Part shown: positions 21,748 to 30,573 of the stretch, in pieces
Position numbering within the stretch: the first letter of the stretch is position 1
How the letters are laid out: each line of letters opens with the position of its first letter
Source of the DNA: an uncultured Collinsella sp.
Lineage (GTDB): Bacteria; Actinomycetota; Coriobacteriia; Coriobacteriales; Coriobacteriaceae
Length of the DNA stretch: 46,369 nt
Reading direction: 5' to 3'
Assembly (NCBI GenBank): GCA_900541475.1
Contig: UQJV01000010.1
Span: 1-46,369, forward strand
Notes under the pieces: generated by a model
Told to the model about the DNA's origin: nothing
The model's input: only the letters and a program-made list of their open reading frames with translations
Databases searched by the model: none
Translations under genes and position numbers: made by a program

Positions 21748-23052
21748 ATGGCCAGAACATCACTTCGGACCATTATTTGCGGCGTGCCTGCGGGAACGCT
21801 CACGCAAGATGAGAACGGTCTTATCAGCTTTACCTACGATCATGACTATGACGGGCCAGCCCTATCGACCAACATACCCCTATCGAATCGCACATACGGA
21901 CAACAGGTCATGAATCCGTACCTGTTTGGCCTTCTACCCGACAGCGAAGACCAACGAAAAGCGATTGCCGCCGAATTCGACGTTAGGCCCAACAATCCCG
22001 TTGCGTTGCTCAGCCATATCGGACTCGACTGTCCGGGCGGAGTGCAGTTTTGTGCCGAAGAAGATGCCGACGCCGTCCTGCATCGCGTTGGCGAATACCG
22101 CCCTATAGACGACCACGAAATTGCTCTCCGTCTCAAGTCGATCAGAGATGACCGCGATGCATCGTGGATGGGTCTAGATGAAAGTTGGTCACTTGGAGGC
22201 AACCAGGGCAAGTTCGCGCTCGCGTTCATAAACGGCCGCTGGTGCGAATGCATGGGCTCCTCGCCCACGACGCATATTTTAAAAAATGGCGTTATCGGAT
22301 TTAAACTCGAGGCTCTCAATGAGTTTGTCTGCATGAAAAGCGCCCAGCGCGCCGGTATCGCAACGGCAAACGTCGAATATCGAATGTTTGAGGACGAACC
22401 TGCCCTCATTGTTGAGCGCTATGACCGCGTGAAAGTCAAAGACGGAACGATCAGGCGTCTACATCAAGAAGACCTCTGCCAGGCACTTGGGGTGATGCCC
22501 GCCCAAAAGTACACGGCAGACGGCGGCCCGACCACACGCGATATTCAGGAGCTCCTCGTAAATACGAGCCACCATCAACTTAACCTGTATCTGTTTACGC
22601 AGATACTGTTCTTCAACGCCATTATCGGCGCACCGGATGCGCACGCGAAAAACTATTCCCTGCTCCTTGGAAACGACGGCGCAGCCATGATGGCTCGTAT
22701 GTACGATGTCGCGTCGGGTTTGGCGTATGAGCGCATGCGCCGCCGGGCGCGCCTCGCCATGAGCGTTGGCGGCGAAAATCGTGTGGGGCGCATCGGTCCA
22801 GGCGCTATCCGCCGATACCACGGTATGGGCGACCCCACGCTGGAGGCGGCGCTTACCGATGCCGGGCTATCCGAGAAGTTTTGCTTTGCGACCATGATGG
22901 ACCTCGCCTACGAGGTACCCATTTGCATGGAAGAGGTCATGGACGAATACGCCGACCTGCCCGGCATGGCGGACCTGCGCGAGGATATGCTCGGCCCCGT
23001 CCGCGAAAACTGCCAGCGCACCCTCAACCTCATCAAGGCGGATATGGGCTAG
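21748..23052 (+). CDS. hipA: HipA-type serine/threonine kinase toxin
   Basis: 434-aa toxin kinase; E. coli HipA phosphorylates glutamyl-tRNA synthetase and causes growth arrest. The N-terminal subdomain (~5-110) is present. Kinase motifs: SLGGNQGKFAL (148-158), THILKN with ATP-site Lys179, ERYDR (223-227), LHQEDLCQALG, catalytic APDAHAKN (D297, N302) and YDVAS (D320). The spacings D-5-N-18-D equal those of E. coli HipA (309, 314, 332), so the enzyme looks active. It is coupled to hipB by a 3-nt gap. The target is unknown. Confidence 0.93.
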   Translation: MARTSLRTIICGVPAGTLTQDENGLISFTYDHDYDGPALSTNIPLSNRTYGQQVMNPYLFGLLPDSEDQRKAIAAEFDVRPNNPVALLSHIGLDCPGGVQFCAEEDADAVLHRVGEYRPIDDHEIALRLKSIRDDRDASWMGLDESWSLGGNQGKFALAFINGRWCECMGSSPTTHILKNGVIGFKLEALNEFVCMKSAQRAGIATANVEYRMFEDEPALIVERYDRVKVKDGTIRRLHQEDLCQALGVMPAQKYTADGGPTTRDIQELLVNTSHHQLNLYLFTQILFFNAIIGAPDAHAKNYSLLLGNDGAAMMARMYDVASGLAYERMRRRARLAMSVGGENRVGRIGPGAIRRYHGMGDPTLEAALTDAGLSEKFCFATMMDLAYEVPICMEEVMDEYADLPGMADLREDMLGPVRENCQRTLNLIKADMG

Positions 23053-23083
23053 ACGCCAATCAATTTCCCATTTCTTAAAAGAA

Positions 23084-23124
23084 GAGAGGGGGCACCCGTC
23101 GCAAAAGCTCGGATGCCCCCTCTC
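23084..23124. terminator. convergent terminator between hipA and pepD
   Basis: 14-nt arms GAGAGGGGGCACCC/GGATGCCCCCTCTC with one mismatch. On the - strand it is followed by a T-rich stretch (TTCTTTTAAG), so it probably serves pepD as well as hipA. Confidence 0.7.
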
Positions 23125-23179
23125 GTAATGTCATTTGCAATCCGCTAGCACGTAGCTCAGACTGCTGCTAGCGCAACCT

Positions 23180-24637
23180 TTACGCAGCGAGGCGCTTGAG
23201 GACGTCGATGAGCAGCTCGTAGAAGCGCTCGGCAGAAGCGAGCTCCATGCTCTCGTCCGGGGTGTGGACATCGGAGAGCGTCGGGCCCACGGCGATGGCG
23301 TCCAGGCCGTGCAGGGCCTCGGCAAACAGGCCGCACTCAAGGCCGGCGTGAATGGACTCGATGCGCAGCTCGGAGCCAAAGAGCTCGCGATAGCTCTCGA
23401 CAAAGACGTCGCGGACCGGCGAATGCTCGGCATAGCTCCAGCCGGGATACTCGAACTCAAACTTGGCGTCGAAGCCCAGGACATCGGCCAGTGTCTGCAG
23501 GCGGTCCTTGAACTCGTTCTGCAGCGAGGTGATCGAGGAGCGCGGGGACAGCATGATCTTGACCTGGTCGTCAGAGGTGGCAACCACACCGATGTTGGAG
23601 GAAACCTCGACGGAGCCGTCGGTGGCGACGTTGCGGCGGATCACGCCGTTAGGGGCAAGACGCAGAGCGCGGATGAGGGCAAGCGCAGACTTCTGGTCCA
23701 TGGCCTCGACCTCGGTGTCGTCGGCAATCTCGACGGTGCAGGTAAAGCCGGGGTCGAAGACCTCGAGCTCGGCAGTGACGTCGGCGATGATGCCCTTTGC
23801 GATCTGCGCCGCTGCCTCGGCGGCAGCGTGGTCGGCGTAGACCAGAACAGCCTTGCACTCACGGTTGATGGCGTTGTCCTTAGTGCCGCCGTTAAAGCTG
23901 ACGACGGCGGGCTCGCCGGCTACCATCAAGCGGTCGATGATGCGGGCCATGATGAGGTTGCCGTTGCCGCGCTCCAGGTGGATATCACTGCCGGAGTGAC
24001 CGCCCAGCAGGCCGGAGATGTCAAGCGTGAGGGTGCTACCGGTCTTATGCTCGCGCGCGATCGGGCAGGTGTAGGTAACGACGACGCCGCCGGCGCAGCT
24101 GACGGTGGCAACGCCCTCTTCCTCGGAGTCAAGGTTAATCATGGTGCGGGCGCTAATCTGGGACTTGTCGAGCGTCTCGGCGCCGACCAGGCCAGTCTCC
24201 TCGTCGGTGGTGAATACGCACTCGAGGGCCGGATGAGCAATCGAATCGTCGTTGAGCACGGTAAGCATAAGCGCGACGGCGATACCGTTGTCGGCGCCCA
24301 GGGTGGTGCCGTTAGCGGTGAGGACGCCGTCCTTGACGACCAGGTCGATACCATCGGTCGTAAAGTCGTGCTCAACGGAGCCCAGCTTGTCGCACACCAT
24401 GTCGATATGGCCCTGCAGCATCACGGTCGGGGCATTCTCGGCACCGACAGATGCGGACTTGCGAATGATGACGTTGTAGACCTCGTCCTGGTACACATCG
24501 AGGCCGCGCTCCTTGGCAAACGCAACCAAGAAATCGCTGATGCCCTTCTCGTTGCCAGACCCGCGGGGAATCGCGCTGACCTCCTCAAAGAAATGGAACA
24601 GCTGGGCGGGCTCGTAGCCGGTGATCTTGTAGTCCAT
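23180..24637 (-). CDS. pepD: aminoacyl-histidine dipeptidase (peptidase D, M20 family)
   Basis: 485-aa cytosolic metallodipeptidase (Xaa-His and other dipeptides), exactly the length of E. coli PepD. Zinc ligands appear in order: GHIDMV, GADNGIAVAL, DEETGLVGA, NLDSEEEG and the dimerisation-domain HSGSDIH. The ATG at 24637 is chosen because AAGGAGG lies 5 nt upstream and MDYKITGYEP matches the family N-terminus; an upstream in-frame extension is unsupported. Monocistronic between hipA (convergent) and clpC. Confidence 0.95.
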   Translation of the reverse strand: MDYKITGYEPAQLFHFFEEVSAIPRGSGNEKGISDFLVAFAKERGLDVYQDEVYNVIIRKSASVGAENAPTVMLQGHIDMVCDKLGSVEHDFTTDGIDLVVKDGVLTANGTTLGADNGIAVALMLTVLNDDSIAHPALECVFTTDEETGLVGAETLDKSQISARTMINLDSEEEGVATVSCAGGVVVTYTCPIAREHKTGSTLTLDISGLLGGHSGSDIHLERGNGNLIMARIIDRLMVAGEPAVVSFNGGTKDNAINRECKAVLVYADHAAAEAAAQIAKGIIADVTAELEVFDPGFTCTVEIADDTEVEAMDQKSALALIRALRLAPNGVIRRNVATDGSVEVSSNIGVVATSDDQVKIMLSPRSSITSLQNEFKDRLQTLADVLGFDAKFEFEYPGWSYAEHSPVRDVFVESYRELFGSELRIESIHAGLECGLFAEALHGLDAIAVGPTLSDVHTPDESMELASAERFYELLIDVLKRLAA

Positions 24638-24794
24638 GGTGCCTCCTTGGCGCAACTGGTTAGACAATAAGACATGCGACTTGTATATTCCCAGACTTCG
24701 TTTGCATAAACCAGTCGAAAACGCCGAGCGTTCTCGCATCATCGGCTAACGGTGGACCGTATAGCGTAACGGTCACAATCACCGCAGCTCTACA

Positions 24795-24826
24795 AATCGA
24801 GGCGCCCTTGCCAGAGCGCCTCGATT
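24795..24826 (-). terminator. clpC terminator
   Basis: 11-bp arms AATCGAGGCGC/GCGCCTCGATT with a 10-nt loop, 26 nt past the clpC stop. The following - strand sequence is TGTAGAGC, so the T-run is short. Confidence 0.6.
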
Positions 24827-24851
24827 GAGCGTATCAAATTGTCGCCACGCC

Positions 24852-27494
24852 CTACAGCGCGCCGGAGCCAGCTTGCATCATACCGCCGGGGCCCGAGGTC
24901 ACGCCACTACTCACAGGCGCAGCGTTTCCGGTGTGCGGCGCTGCCGGAGCGGTATCGCCACCGAGCGTGCCCGCCGGACGCGGTGCCGGGATCTCGCCCG
25001 TACCATGGCTAAAGACAAACTTGCCGTCGGCCACATCGCACAGGACGGTATCGCCACTGCCCCACTCGCCGGCCAGCAGCTCCTCGGACAACGGATCCTC
25101 AATGAGCTTTTGGATAGCGCGGCGCAGCGGACGTGCACCGTTGGTGAGGTCGGTGCCCTCGGCCACAATCTTGTCGTAGGCCGCATCGGTGAGCTTGATG
25201 TTCATGCCGTTGGCAATCAGGCGCTGGCGCAGGTCGTCCACCAGCAGGTGAGCGATCTTGGTCAGGTTCTCGCCCGAAAGCTTCTGGAACACCACGATGT
25301 CATCGATACGGTTGAGCAGCTCGGGGCGGAACAGGCGCTTGAGCTCGCCCATCGCACGGCCGCGGATCTCGCTCGACGTGAGACCCTGCTCGCCGGTGGT
25401 GCCAAAGCCCACGCTCGCATCCTGCGCGATCTCGCGGGCGCCCACGTTGGACGTCATGATAATCACGGTGTTGCGGAAATCGACCGTCTTGCCCTGGCTA
25501 TCGGTCAGGCGGCCCTCCTCCAGCACCTGTAGCAAGATGTTGAAGATATCAGGGTGCGCCTTCTCGATCTCGTCGAACAGCACGACCGAGTACGGATGAC
25601 GGCGAACAGCCTTGGTGAGCTGGCCGCCCTCGTCGTGACCCACGTAACCCGGAGGGCTACCGATAAGCTTGGAGACCTCGAACTCGCTGCCAAACTCCGA
25701 CATGTCGAAGCTGATGAGCGCGTCCTTGCTGCCAAAGAGATACTCGGCGAGCGTCTTGGCAAGCTCGGTCTTGCCCGTGCCGGTGGGGCCCAGGAAGATA
25801 AAGCTGCCGCCGGGGCGGCGAGGGTCCTTGAGCGGCGAGCGGCTGCGGCGCACGGCCTTGGCAACGGCCTCGACGGCCTCATCCTGACCGATGATGCGCG
25901 TCTTGAGCACGCTTTCGGCCTGCAGCAGGCGGCGACTCTCACTCTCGGTGAGCGAGGACACCGGCACGCCCGAGGTCACGGACACGATGTCGGCAATCTG
26001 GGAGACATCGATGGTGAGCGGACTGGCGTCGAGCTCGGCCGTCCAGGCAGCCTTGGCCTCGGCGAGCTCAATCTCGGCGGCTTTCTGCTGCTCGGTGATC
26101 TCGGCGGCCTTGTTCATGTCGTCGCTCTCGGTGGCCTCCTGTGCGGCAGCCTTGAGCTCCTCGATGCGATGTTCGGCCTCGCGCACCGGCTCGGGCGCGC
26201 GGTTGGCGGCAATGCGGGCGCGGGCACCGGCCTCGTCGATGAGGTCGATGGCCTTATCGGGCAGGAAGCGGTCCTGAATGTAGCGGTTGGAGAGGTTCGC
26301 GGCGGCCTCGATAGCACCCTGTGTGTAACGCACATGGTGGTGCTCCTCGTAGCGCGGCTTGAGCGCGGTCAGGATCTTGACCGTGTCCTCGACGCTCGGC
26401 TCCTCGACATCGATGGTCTGGAAGCGACGCTCAAAGGCCGGATCCTTGGTGAGGTACTTACGGAACTCCTCGGCCGTGGTGGCACCGATGATCTGAAAAG
26501 CACCGCGCGCGAGCACGGGCTTGAGCATGGAGCTTGCATCGATGGATCCCTCGGCAGAACCGGCACCGATGATGGTGTGCATCTCGTCGATAAACAGGAT
26601 GACGTCGTCGGCTTCGGTTGCCTCCTGGATCACGTTCTTGAGGCGCTCCTCGAACTCACCGCGATACTTGGCGCCCGCGACAAGACCCGGCAGATCGAGC
26701 GTCCAGATGTTCTGGTTCATAAGGTTCTCGGGCACGTTGCCGGCAGCGATCTGCTGTGCCAGGCCCTCGACGATGGCCGTCTTGCCCACGCCGGGGTCAC
26801 CCAAGATAAGCGGGTTGTTCTTGGTGCGGCGCGAAAGGATCTCCATCATGCGCTGGACTTCCTTTTCGCGACCGATCACGGGGTCGAGCTTACCGTCGCG
26901 TGCCTTCTGCGTAAGGTTGGTGGCGAACTGCTTGAGCGTGTCGGTGACGCTCCCCTTTTGCTGCGAGGCGTCCGAGCCGCTAAAGAACGGCAGGCCCGCA
27001 CCGGAACGCCCAGCACCGGCGCCGGCGAGTGGGCGCTTCTTGTCCTGATCCTTGGCGGTAAGCTTCTCGATGGCTTTTTTGATGGAAGCGGACGACACGC
27101 CCAGGCGCATGAGGATGTCCATGGCCATACCGTTGCCCTCTTCGACGATACCGATGAGCAGGTGCTCGGTCGACACATAGGTCTGGTTGTTCTCGCGCGC
27201 CACGCGGAAGGAGCGCTCCATCACGCTGATGACGAGTGGCGTAAAGGCGAGCTTGGCGGCCTCGGTCTCCTCGCTGGGCTCGGGAACGGTGGTCTGGACC
27301 TCCTTGAGCGTGTCCATGATGTCGTCGTAGGAGATGTCGAGCGAGCGCAGCGCCTCGGCGGCGATGCCCTCGTCCTCCTTGGCGAGCGCGAGCAGCAGAT
27401 GCTCGGTTCCCACCTTATTTGAATGAAGATCGAGCGCCTCCTGCTTGGCCATGGACATGACCTTGCGCGCGCGATCGGTAAAACGGTCTAACAT
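24852..27494 (-). CDS. clpC: ATP-dependent Clp protease ATPase subunit ClpC
   Basis: 880-aa hexameric AAA+ unfoldase feeding ClpP. The Clp-N domain (1-~145) is followed by NBD1 with GDPGVGKT and DEMHTIIG, a middle coiled-coil domain at ~410-480 rich in Glu/Ala, then NBD2 with GPTGTGKTEL and SFDMSEF. A ClpP-contact VGF loop is seen (QDASVGFGTT). The last ~50 residues are a Pro/Gly/Ala/Thr-rich tail (TGEIPAPRPAGTLGG onward), unusual for ClpC. ctsR, mcsA and mcsB, its usual Firmicute partners, are absent. A TATACT -10-like hexamer on the - strand (27576-27581) lies upstream. Confidence 0.96.
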   Translation of the reverse strand: MLDRFTDRARKVMSMAKQEALDLHSNKVGTEHLLLALAKEDEGIAAEALRSLDISYDDIMDTLKEVQTTVPEPSEETEAAKLAFTPLVISVMERSFRVARENNQTYVSTEHLLIGIVEEGNGMAMDILMRLGVSSASIKKAIEKLTAKDQDKKRPLAGAGAGRSGAGLPFFSGSDASQQKGSVTDTLKQFATNLTQKARDGKLDPVIGREKEVQRMMEILSRRTKNNPLILGDPGVGKTAIVEGLAQQIAAGNVPENLMNQNIWTLDLPGLVAGAKYRGEFEERLKNVIQEATEADDVILFIDEMHTIIGAGSAEGSIDASSMLKPVLARGAFQIIGATTAEEFRKYLTKDPAFERRFQTIDVEEPSVEDTVKILTALKPRYEEHHHVRYTQGAIEAAANLSNRYIQDRFLPDKAIDLIDEAGARARIAANRAPEPVREAEHRIEELKAAAQEATESDDMNKAAEITEQQKAAEIELAEAKAAWTAELDASPLTIDVSQIADIVSVTSGVPVSSLTESESRRLLQAESVLKTRIIGQDEAVEAVAKAVRRSRSPLKDPRRPGGSFIFLGPTGTGKTELAKTLAEYLFGSKDALISFDMSEFGSEFEVSKLIGSPPGYVGHDEGGQLTKAVRRHPYSVVLFDEIEKAHPDIFNILLQVLEEGRLTDSQGKTVDFRNTVIIMTSNVGAREIAQDASVGFGTTGEQGLTSSEIRGRAMGELKRLFRPELLNRIDDIVVFQKLSGENLTKIAHLLVDDLRQRLIANGMNIKLTDAAYDKIVAEGTDLTNGARPLRRAIQKLIEDPLSEELLAGEWGSGDTVLCDVADGKFVFSHGTGEIPAPRPAGTLGGDTAPAAPHTGNAAPVSSGVTSGPGGMMQAGSGAL

Positions 27495-27528
27495 GCTAGT
27501 TCCTCTTAGACGAGCTAGTTTTTCAAAC

Positions 27529-27556
27529 GCAAAGCGCCGCCCCGCGGCAGCGCTTT
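27529..27556 (-). other. GC-rich hairpin in the clpC leader
   Basis: 8-bp arms CAAAGCGC/GCGCTTTG with inner GC pairing, 35 nt upstream of clpC. It may end the DUF2798 transcript or be part of the clpC 5' leader; it lacks a clean T-run on the - strand. Confidence 0.4.
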
Positions 27557-27679
27557 GGTCTCTTTACCCATATGGAGTATATGTTAACCGTTGGGGCCTT
27601 TTCCACGTGCAGCCATACGACAACGTCTACAAAAAAGGAATCGCTCCGGTCTGTTTGGGAGTCTGGTTTTAAGCGTTGC

Positions 27680-28273
27680 CTAGCAGGCAGGCTCGGAGTC
27701 CATGCGCTCGGAAATGTTGGCAACCTCCTCGGCAACGGGAGCGCCCGGCATATGCACGAGCTCCATATGCTGCTCTTCAAAGACGGTTCCCATGGGGAAA
27801 GCGCGGCGGAAGGCAAAGCGGGCAACCGGACCAGCCACCAGCAGGTTCCAGGGCAGGGCCATGATAAAGTTACGCGGAATGTTGACGAGCCACATCATCG
27901 GCAGCGCCTGCAAATTGGCAAGCGGGCCGCCGGGCATATGGAACAGGCCTTCGCACGCGCCGTAGAGCGACATGATGACGACCATGGGAACGACCATGCA
28001 GGAGCTGACGGCGAGCGTCATGGCAAGCGGCGAGCTCTTGCCCGGCGTGACCAGGAATTTAAAAGCGAAACCCTTGGCAAGGGGGCTGGCAACAAACCAG
28101 TCGCAGCACATGGCAAAAACGTAGGCAACGGGGAAGCCGAGCCACGCGGCGGCAACAACCTCGCCGTTGATGGCCCCATGCTGCAGGGCAACGTTGTAGA
28201 CGCTCATCCAGAGCACCATGCAAAAGCACATGATAAAGGTAAACAGCAGGCTCTCTCGTTTGTTGATAGGCAT
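27680..28273 (-). CDS. DUF2798-family integral membrane protein
   Basis: 197 aa with about four hydrophobic segments in two similar halves (LLFTFIMCFCMVLWMSVYNV near 9-28 and TLAVSSCMVVPMVVIMSLYG near 82-101), the pattern of DUF2798 proteins of unknown function. The ATG at 28273 (MPINKRESLLF) is preferred because upstream codons lie in a hairpin terminator region; AAAGGA lies upstream. It stands alone between clpC and a ThrE-like gene, all on the - strand. No function can be assigned. Confidence 0.72.
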   Translation of the reverse strand: MPINKRESLLFTFIMCFCMVLWMSVYNVALQHGAINGEVVAAAWLGFPVAYVFAMCCDWFVASPLAKGFAFKFLVTPGKSSPLAMTLAVSSCMVVPMVVIMSLYGACEGLFHMPGGPLANLQALPMMWLVNIPRNFIMALPWNLLVAGPVARFAFRRAFPMGTVFEEQHMELVHMPGAPVAEEVANISERMDSEPAC

Positions 28274-28321
28274 AAAGGGAAAAATCCTTTCTGTGTTACG
28301 CCGCGGCACCACGCAACAAAA

Positions 28322-28368
28322 ACGGGCGGGCAAGATGGAGCTGTTGGAACTTCATCTCGCCCGCCCGT
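28322..28368 (-). terminator. terminator of the ThrE-like gene
   Basis: 16-nt arms ACGGGCGGGCAAGATG/CATCTCGCCCGCCCGT with one mismatch, followed on the - strand by TTTTTGTTG. Confidence 0.85.
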
Positions 28369-28494
28369 GGTACGTGCGTCTGCGACTACTTATGTGGTGG
28401 AACTACCCTAACACGAACGGCACGCGCTTCGTAAGCGTTGAGTTTATGGAGATGCGAGGCACAGTTGATCCGTTGGGACGTCCCCAACGACTAA

Positions 28495-30063
28495 TTAGCT
28501 GGTGTGGCGCCAGCGAGGGTCGGTGAGGGTGCGCGCCACACCCAGGCCAACAGGCAAAAACGCCACGATGAGCACTGCACGCACAAACCAGCCGAGCATA
28601 TTGACCGTGTCGAAGGTGCACATGTAATACATCGAGCGATACAGATACAAACCCGGCACCATAATGACAATCGATGGCACCGTAAGGGCGATGCGTGGGT
28701 AGGTGAGCTTGATTTCGGCTAAGCTCGCGAGCAGCCCCGATACCAACGCGCCGGTAAACGCAGCCGCCTCGGGAGGCATGCCCGCACTCAGGCCCAAGAA
28801 GGGAAACAGCGTCGGCGCATCGACGAGCGTAAGGCGCAAGGTATTAGACACGGCTCCGATGAGCCCTGCCGCCGCTGCCATCTTTACCGGACTGTTGAAC
28901 ATAACCGAGAAGCCAAATACGCCGATAAAGCTCATCAGTATGCGCAAGAGCGTAAGAGCCAACGGTGAGAGACCGAGCGGGGCAAAGTCATCCGGCGCCA
29001 GTCCCACGCACTCGGCAACCATCCAACCTACGAGGGTCGCCATCACAATAATCGACACAGCATACGAAAGACGCTCGATACCGCTTCGCATGTCGAGCTT
29101 AGCGATGTCGAGGCCTGCCGTAATGAGGGGAAAGCCGGGAATCACAAAGAGCATGGCGCCGATATAGCCTTCTTGGTGCGACATTGCCCCCGGTACGACC
29201 TGGCCAAGGCCGAGCAATGCCAGCAGATACGAAACGCAAGCGAGCGCAACGCCGATCGTCAGCGCGCTAAACTGGCCAAGGCCCTGCTTGAGAATATGGG
29301 AGCGAGCAAAGTTGCCGACACCAGCGCCTACGAATGCGCAGGCCATCTCGATAGGGCCGCCGCCGAGCAAAAAGACGAAGGCGCCGCAAGCACAGGCTGC
29401 CGCAAGGCCCTGTTGCCAGGAAGCGTAATCGGGCTTTGAGTTCTCAACGGTCTTGAGCATCTCGTGGTACTCGTGCACGGTAAACCGGCGCCCGTAAATC
29501 TCGATTTCCTTTAAGAAGCTCTCCATCATCCAAATGCGATGAGTATTGACCCCCGTTGTGGGTAGGCTGACGACCTCGTTAAAGCAGTGGCCATCTTCGA
29601 TGCAGGTGCACTCAAACGACAGAAGACTCAGGTCGACGTGAATCGTGACGCCGAGTACGGCAGCAACACGATTCATGGTATCGCGCACGCGCCAGGCACC
29701 TGTTCCGCTTGCCAGCATGAGCATGCCGGTGCGGCAGATGATGGATGATTTATCGGTGAGCGGCGCATCGACGGCGAGCTCATCGCCTGCCGTCACGATC
29801 TGGCGCCAGTCAGTTTTCATATGGAGCGCGCCGGCACGGACACCGTGGTGCATGGGGGCTCTCGAAAGCAGCGAGTCAAGGTGCGAAAGCTGTGGGGGTT
29901 CCGTCGATTCGACCTCGTCCTCGTCGGGCTCTTCATCAACAAGGTCGAAAGCATCGAGCGACGCCGGCTCGCGACGATCGATCAGCTCCTCATCCTCATC
30001 GTCAAAGTAGTTGAACTGATCGAGCATGTCCTCTTCGATTGAACGCTCGCTCGCATCGTCCAT
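28495..30063 (-). CDS. ThrE-like threonine/serine exporter
   Basis: 522-aa membrane protein joining both ThrE halves in one chain. An acidic cytosolic N-terminus (~1-65, rich in Asp/Glu) is followed by the ThrE/DUF1212 domain (~75-370: CRTGMLMLASGTGAWRVRDTM, then CTCIEDGHCFNEV). About ten membrane segments and the smaller YjjB/ThrE_2-type domain (PSIVIMVPGLYLYRSMYY) follow. In Corynebacterium ThrE exports threonine and serine. The ATG at 30063 has AAGGGAG about 9 nt upstream; a TTG further upstream is unlikely. A short GTTGGGACGTCCCCAAC hairpin follows its stop. Confidence 0.88.
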   Translation of the reverse strand: MDDASERSIEEDMLDQFNYFDDEDEELIDRREPASLDAFDLVDEEPDEDEVESTEPPQLSHLDSLLSRAPMHHGVRAGALHMKTDWRQIVTAGDELAVDAPLTDKSSIICRTGMLMLASGTGAWRVRDTMNRVAAVLGVTIHVDLSLLSFECTCIEDGHCFNEVVSLPTTGVNTHRIWMMESFLKEIEIYGRRFTVHEYHEMLKTVENSKPDYASWQQGLAAACACGAFVFLLGGGPIEMACAFVGAGVGNFARSHILKQGLGQFSALTIGVALACVSYLLALLGLGQVVPGAMSHQEGYIGAMLFVIPGFPLITAGLDIAKLDMRSGIERLSYAVSIIVMATLVGWMVAECVGLAPDDFAPLGLSPLALTLLRILMSFIGVFGFSVMFNSPVKMAAAAGLIGAVSNTLRLTLVDAPTLFPFLGLSAGMPPEAAAFTGALVSGLLASLAEIKLTYPRIALTVPSIVIMVPGLYLYRSMYYMCTFDTVNMLGWFVRAVLIVAFLPVGLGVARTLTDPRWRHTS

Positions 30064-30431
30064 ATAGACGCTCCCTTCCCTATCGACCAACCCCCATCCT
30101 AGGCAGTGACGGCTAAAGGAGACATAAAAGAGACGACTGTCATGCGAGCCATGTGCGCAAACGTCGATTCATCGATGGACCACTCTCGTGTATTTGGTGC
30201 AAAGTAATGATCCCTTTTCCTCCGTCCCCAAGGGATCAAAGCGCCGGCAGAAAAGGAACGTCCCTAAGTGCCAACCAGGGCATCGCCGCAGGTAGAGGAC
30301 GGACAGCGAGCGACGTCTAGCTTGACAGCCAAGACAACGCCGATGTGTTGGTAAAGTCAGCGAAAGCCCGCCAGAGCGACCAGGGTCCTTTTGGGGCGAG
30401 ATGACACCATAGGTTGAGCATAAGTCAGCGA

Positions 30432-30530
30432 GCGGGCCGCATTTGAGACAAGGTGACGTGAAACGAAAGGGCGCTGACCTTCTGGTCGCGCCCTTGAAGT
30501 TGAACGTCAGATTGTCCAAATGCGGCCCGC
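30432..30530. repeat. 99-bp nested palindrome
   Basis: The outer arms GCGGGCCGCATTTGAGACA/TGTCCAAATGCGGCCCGC pair except for one bulged base. A middle stem TGACGT/ACGTCA and an inner stem AAGGGCGC-TGACC/GGTC-GCGCCCTT with a TTCT loop sit inside. Such a structure could form a cruciform or a stable RNA. Confidence 0.65.
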
Positions 30531-30543
30531 GCAGCGTCGAGCC

Positions 30544-30570
30544 GTTACGCGGTTCGTAGAACCGCGTAAC
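30544..30570 (-). terminator. hairpin after lysS
   Basis: Perfect 12-bp arms GTTACGCGGTTC/GAACCGCGTAAC with a 3-nt loop immediately downstream of the lysS stop. It lacks a T-run, so intrinsic termination is uncertain. Confidence 0.5.
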
Positions 30571-30573
30571 TAG

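Larger units (their letters stand above)
30091..30573. other. 483-bp non-coding region with nested hairpins
   Basis: No credible gene. It holds a hairpin with TGATCCCTT/AAGGGATCA arms (30208-30238), a ~99-bp nested palindrome (30432-30530), and a perfect 12-bp hairpin (30544-30570) just after the lysS stop. Confidence 0.75.

Noticed and set aside
21458..21913. Overlapping open frame across the hipB tail and hipA start
   Set aside because: The hipB frame joins hipA at a 3-nt gap and the alternative frame runs into hipA out of frame without a start signal.
27445..27672. Small + strand open frame in the clpC upstream region
   Set aside because: It lies over the clpC start and hairpin, lacks a ribosome-binding site and shows no family features.
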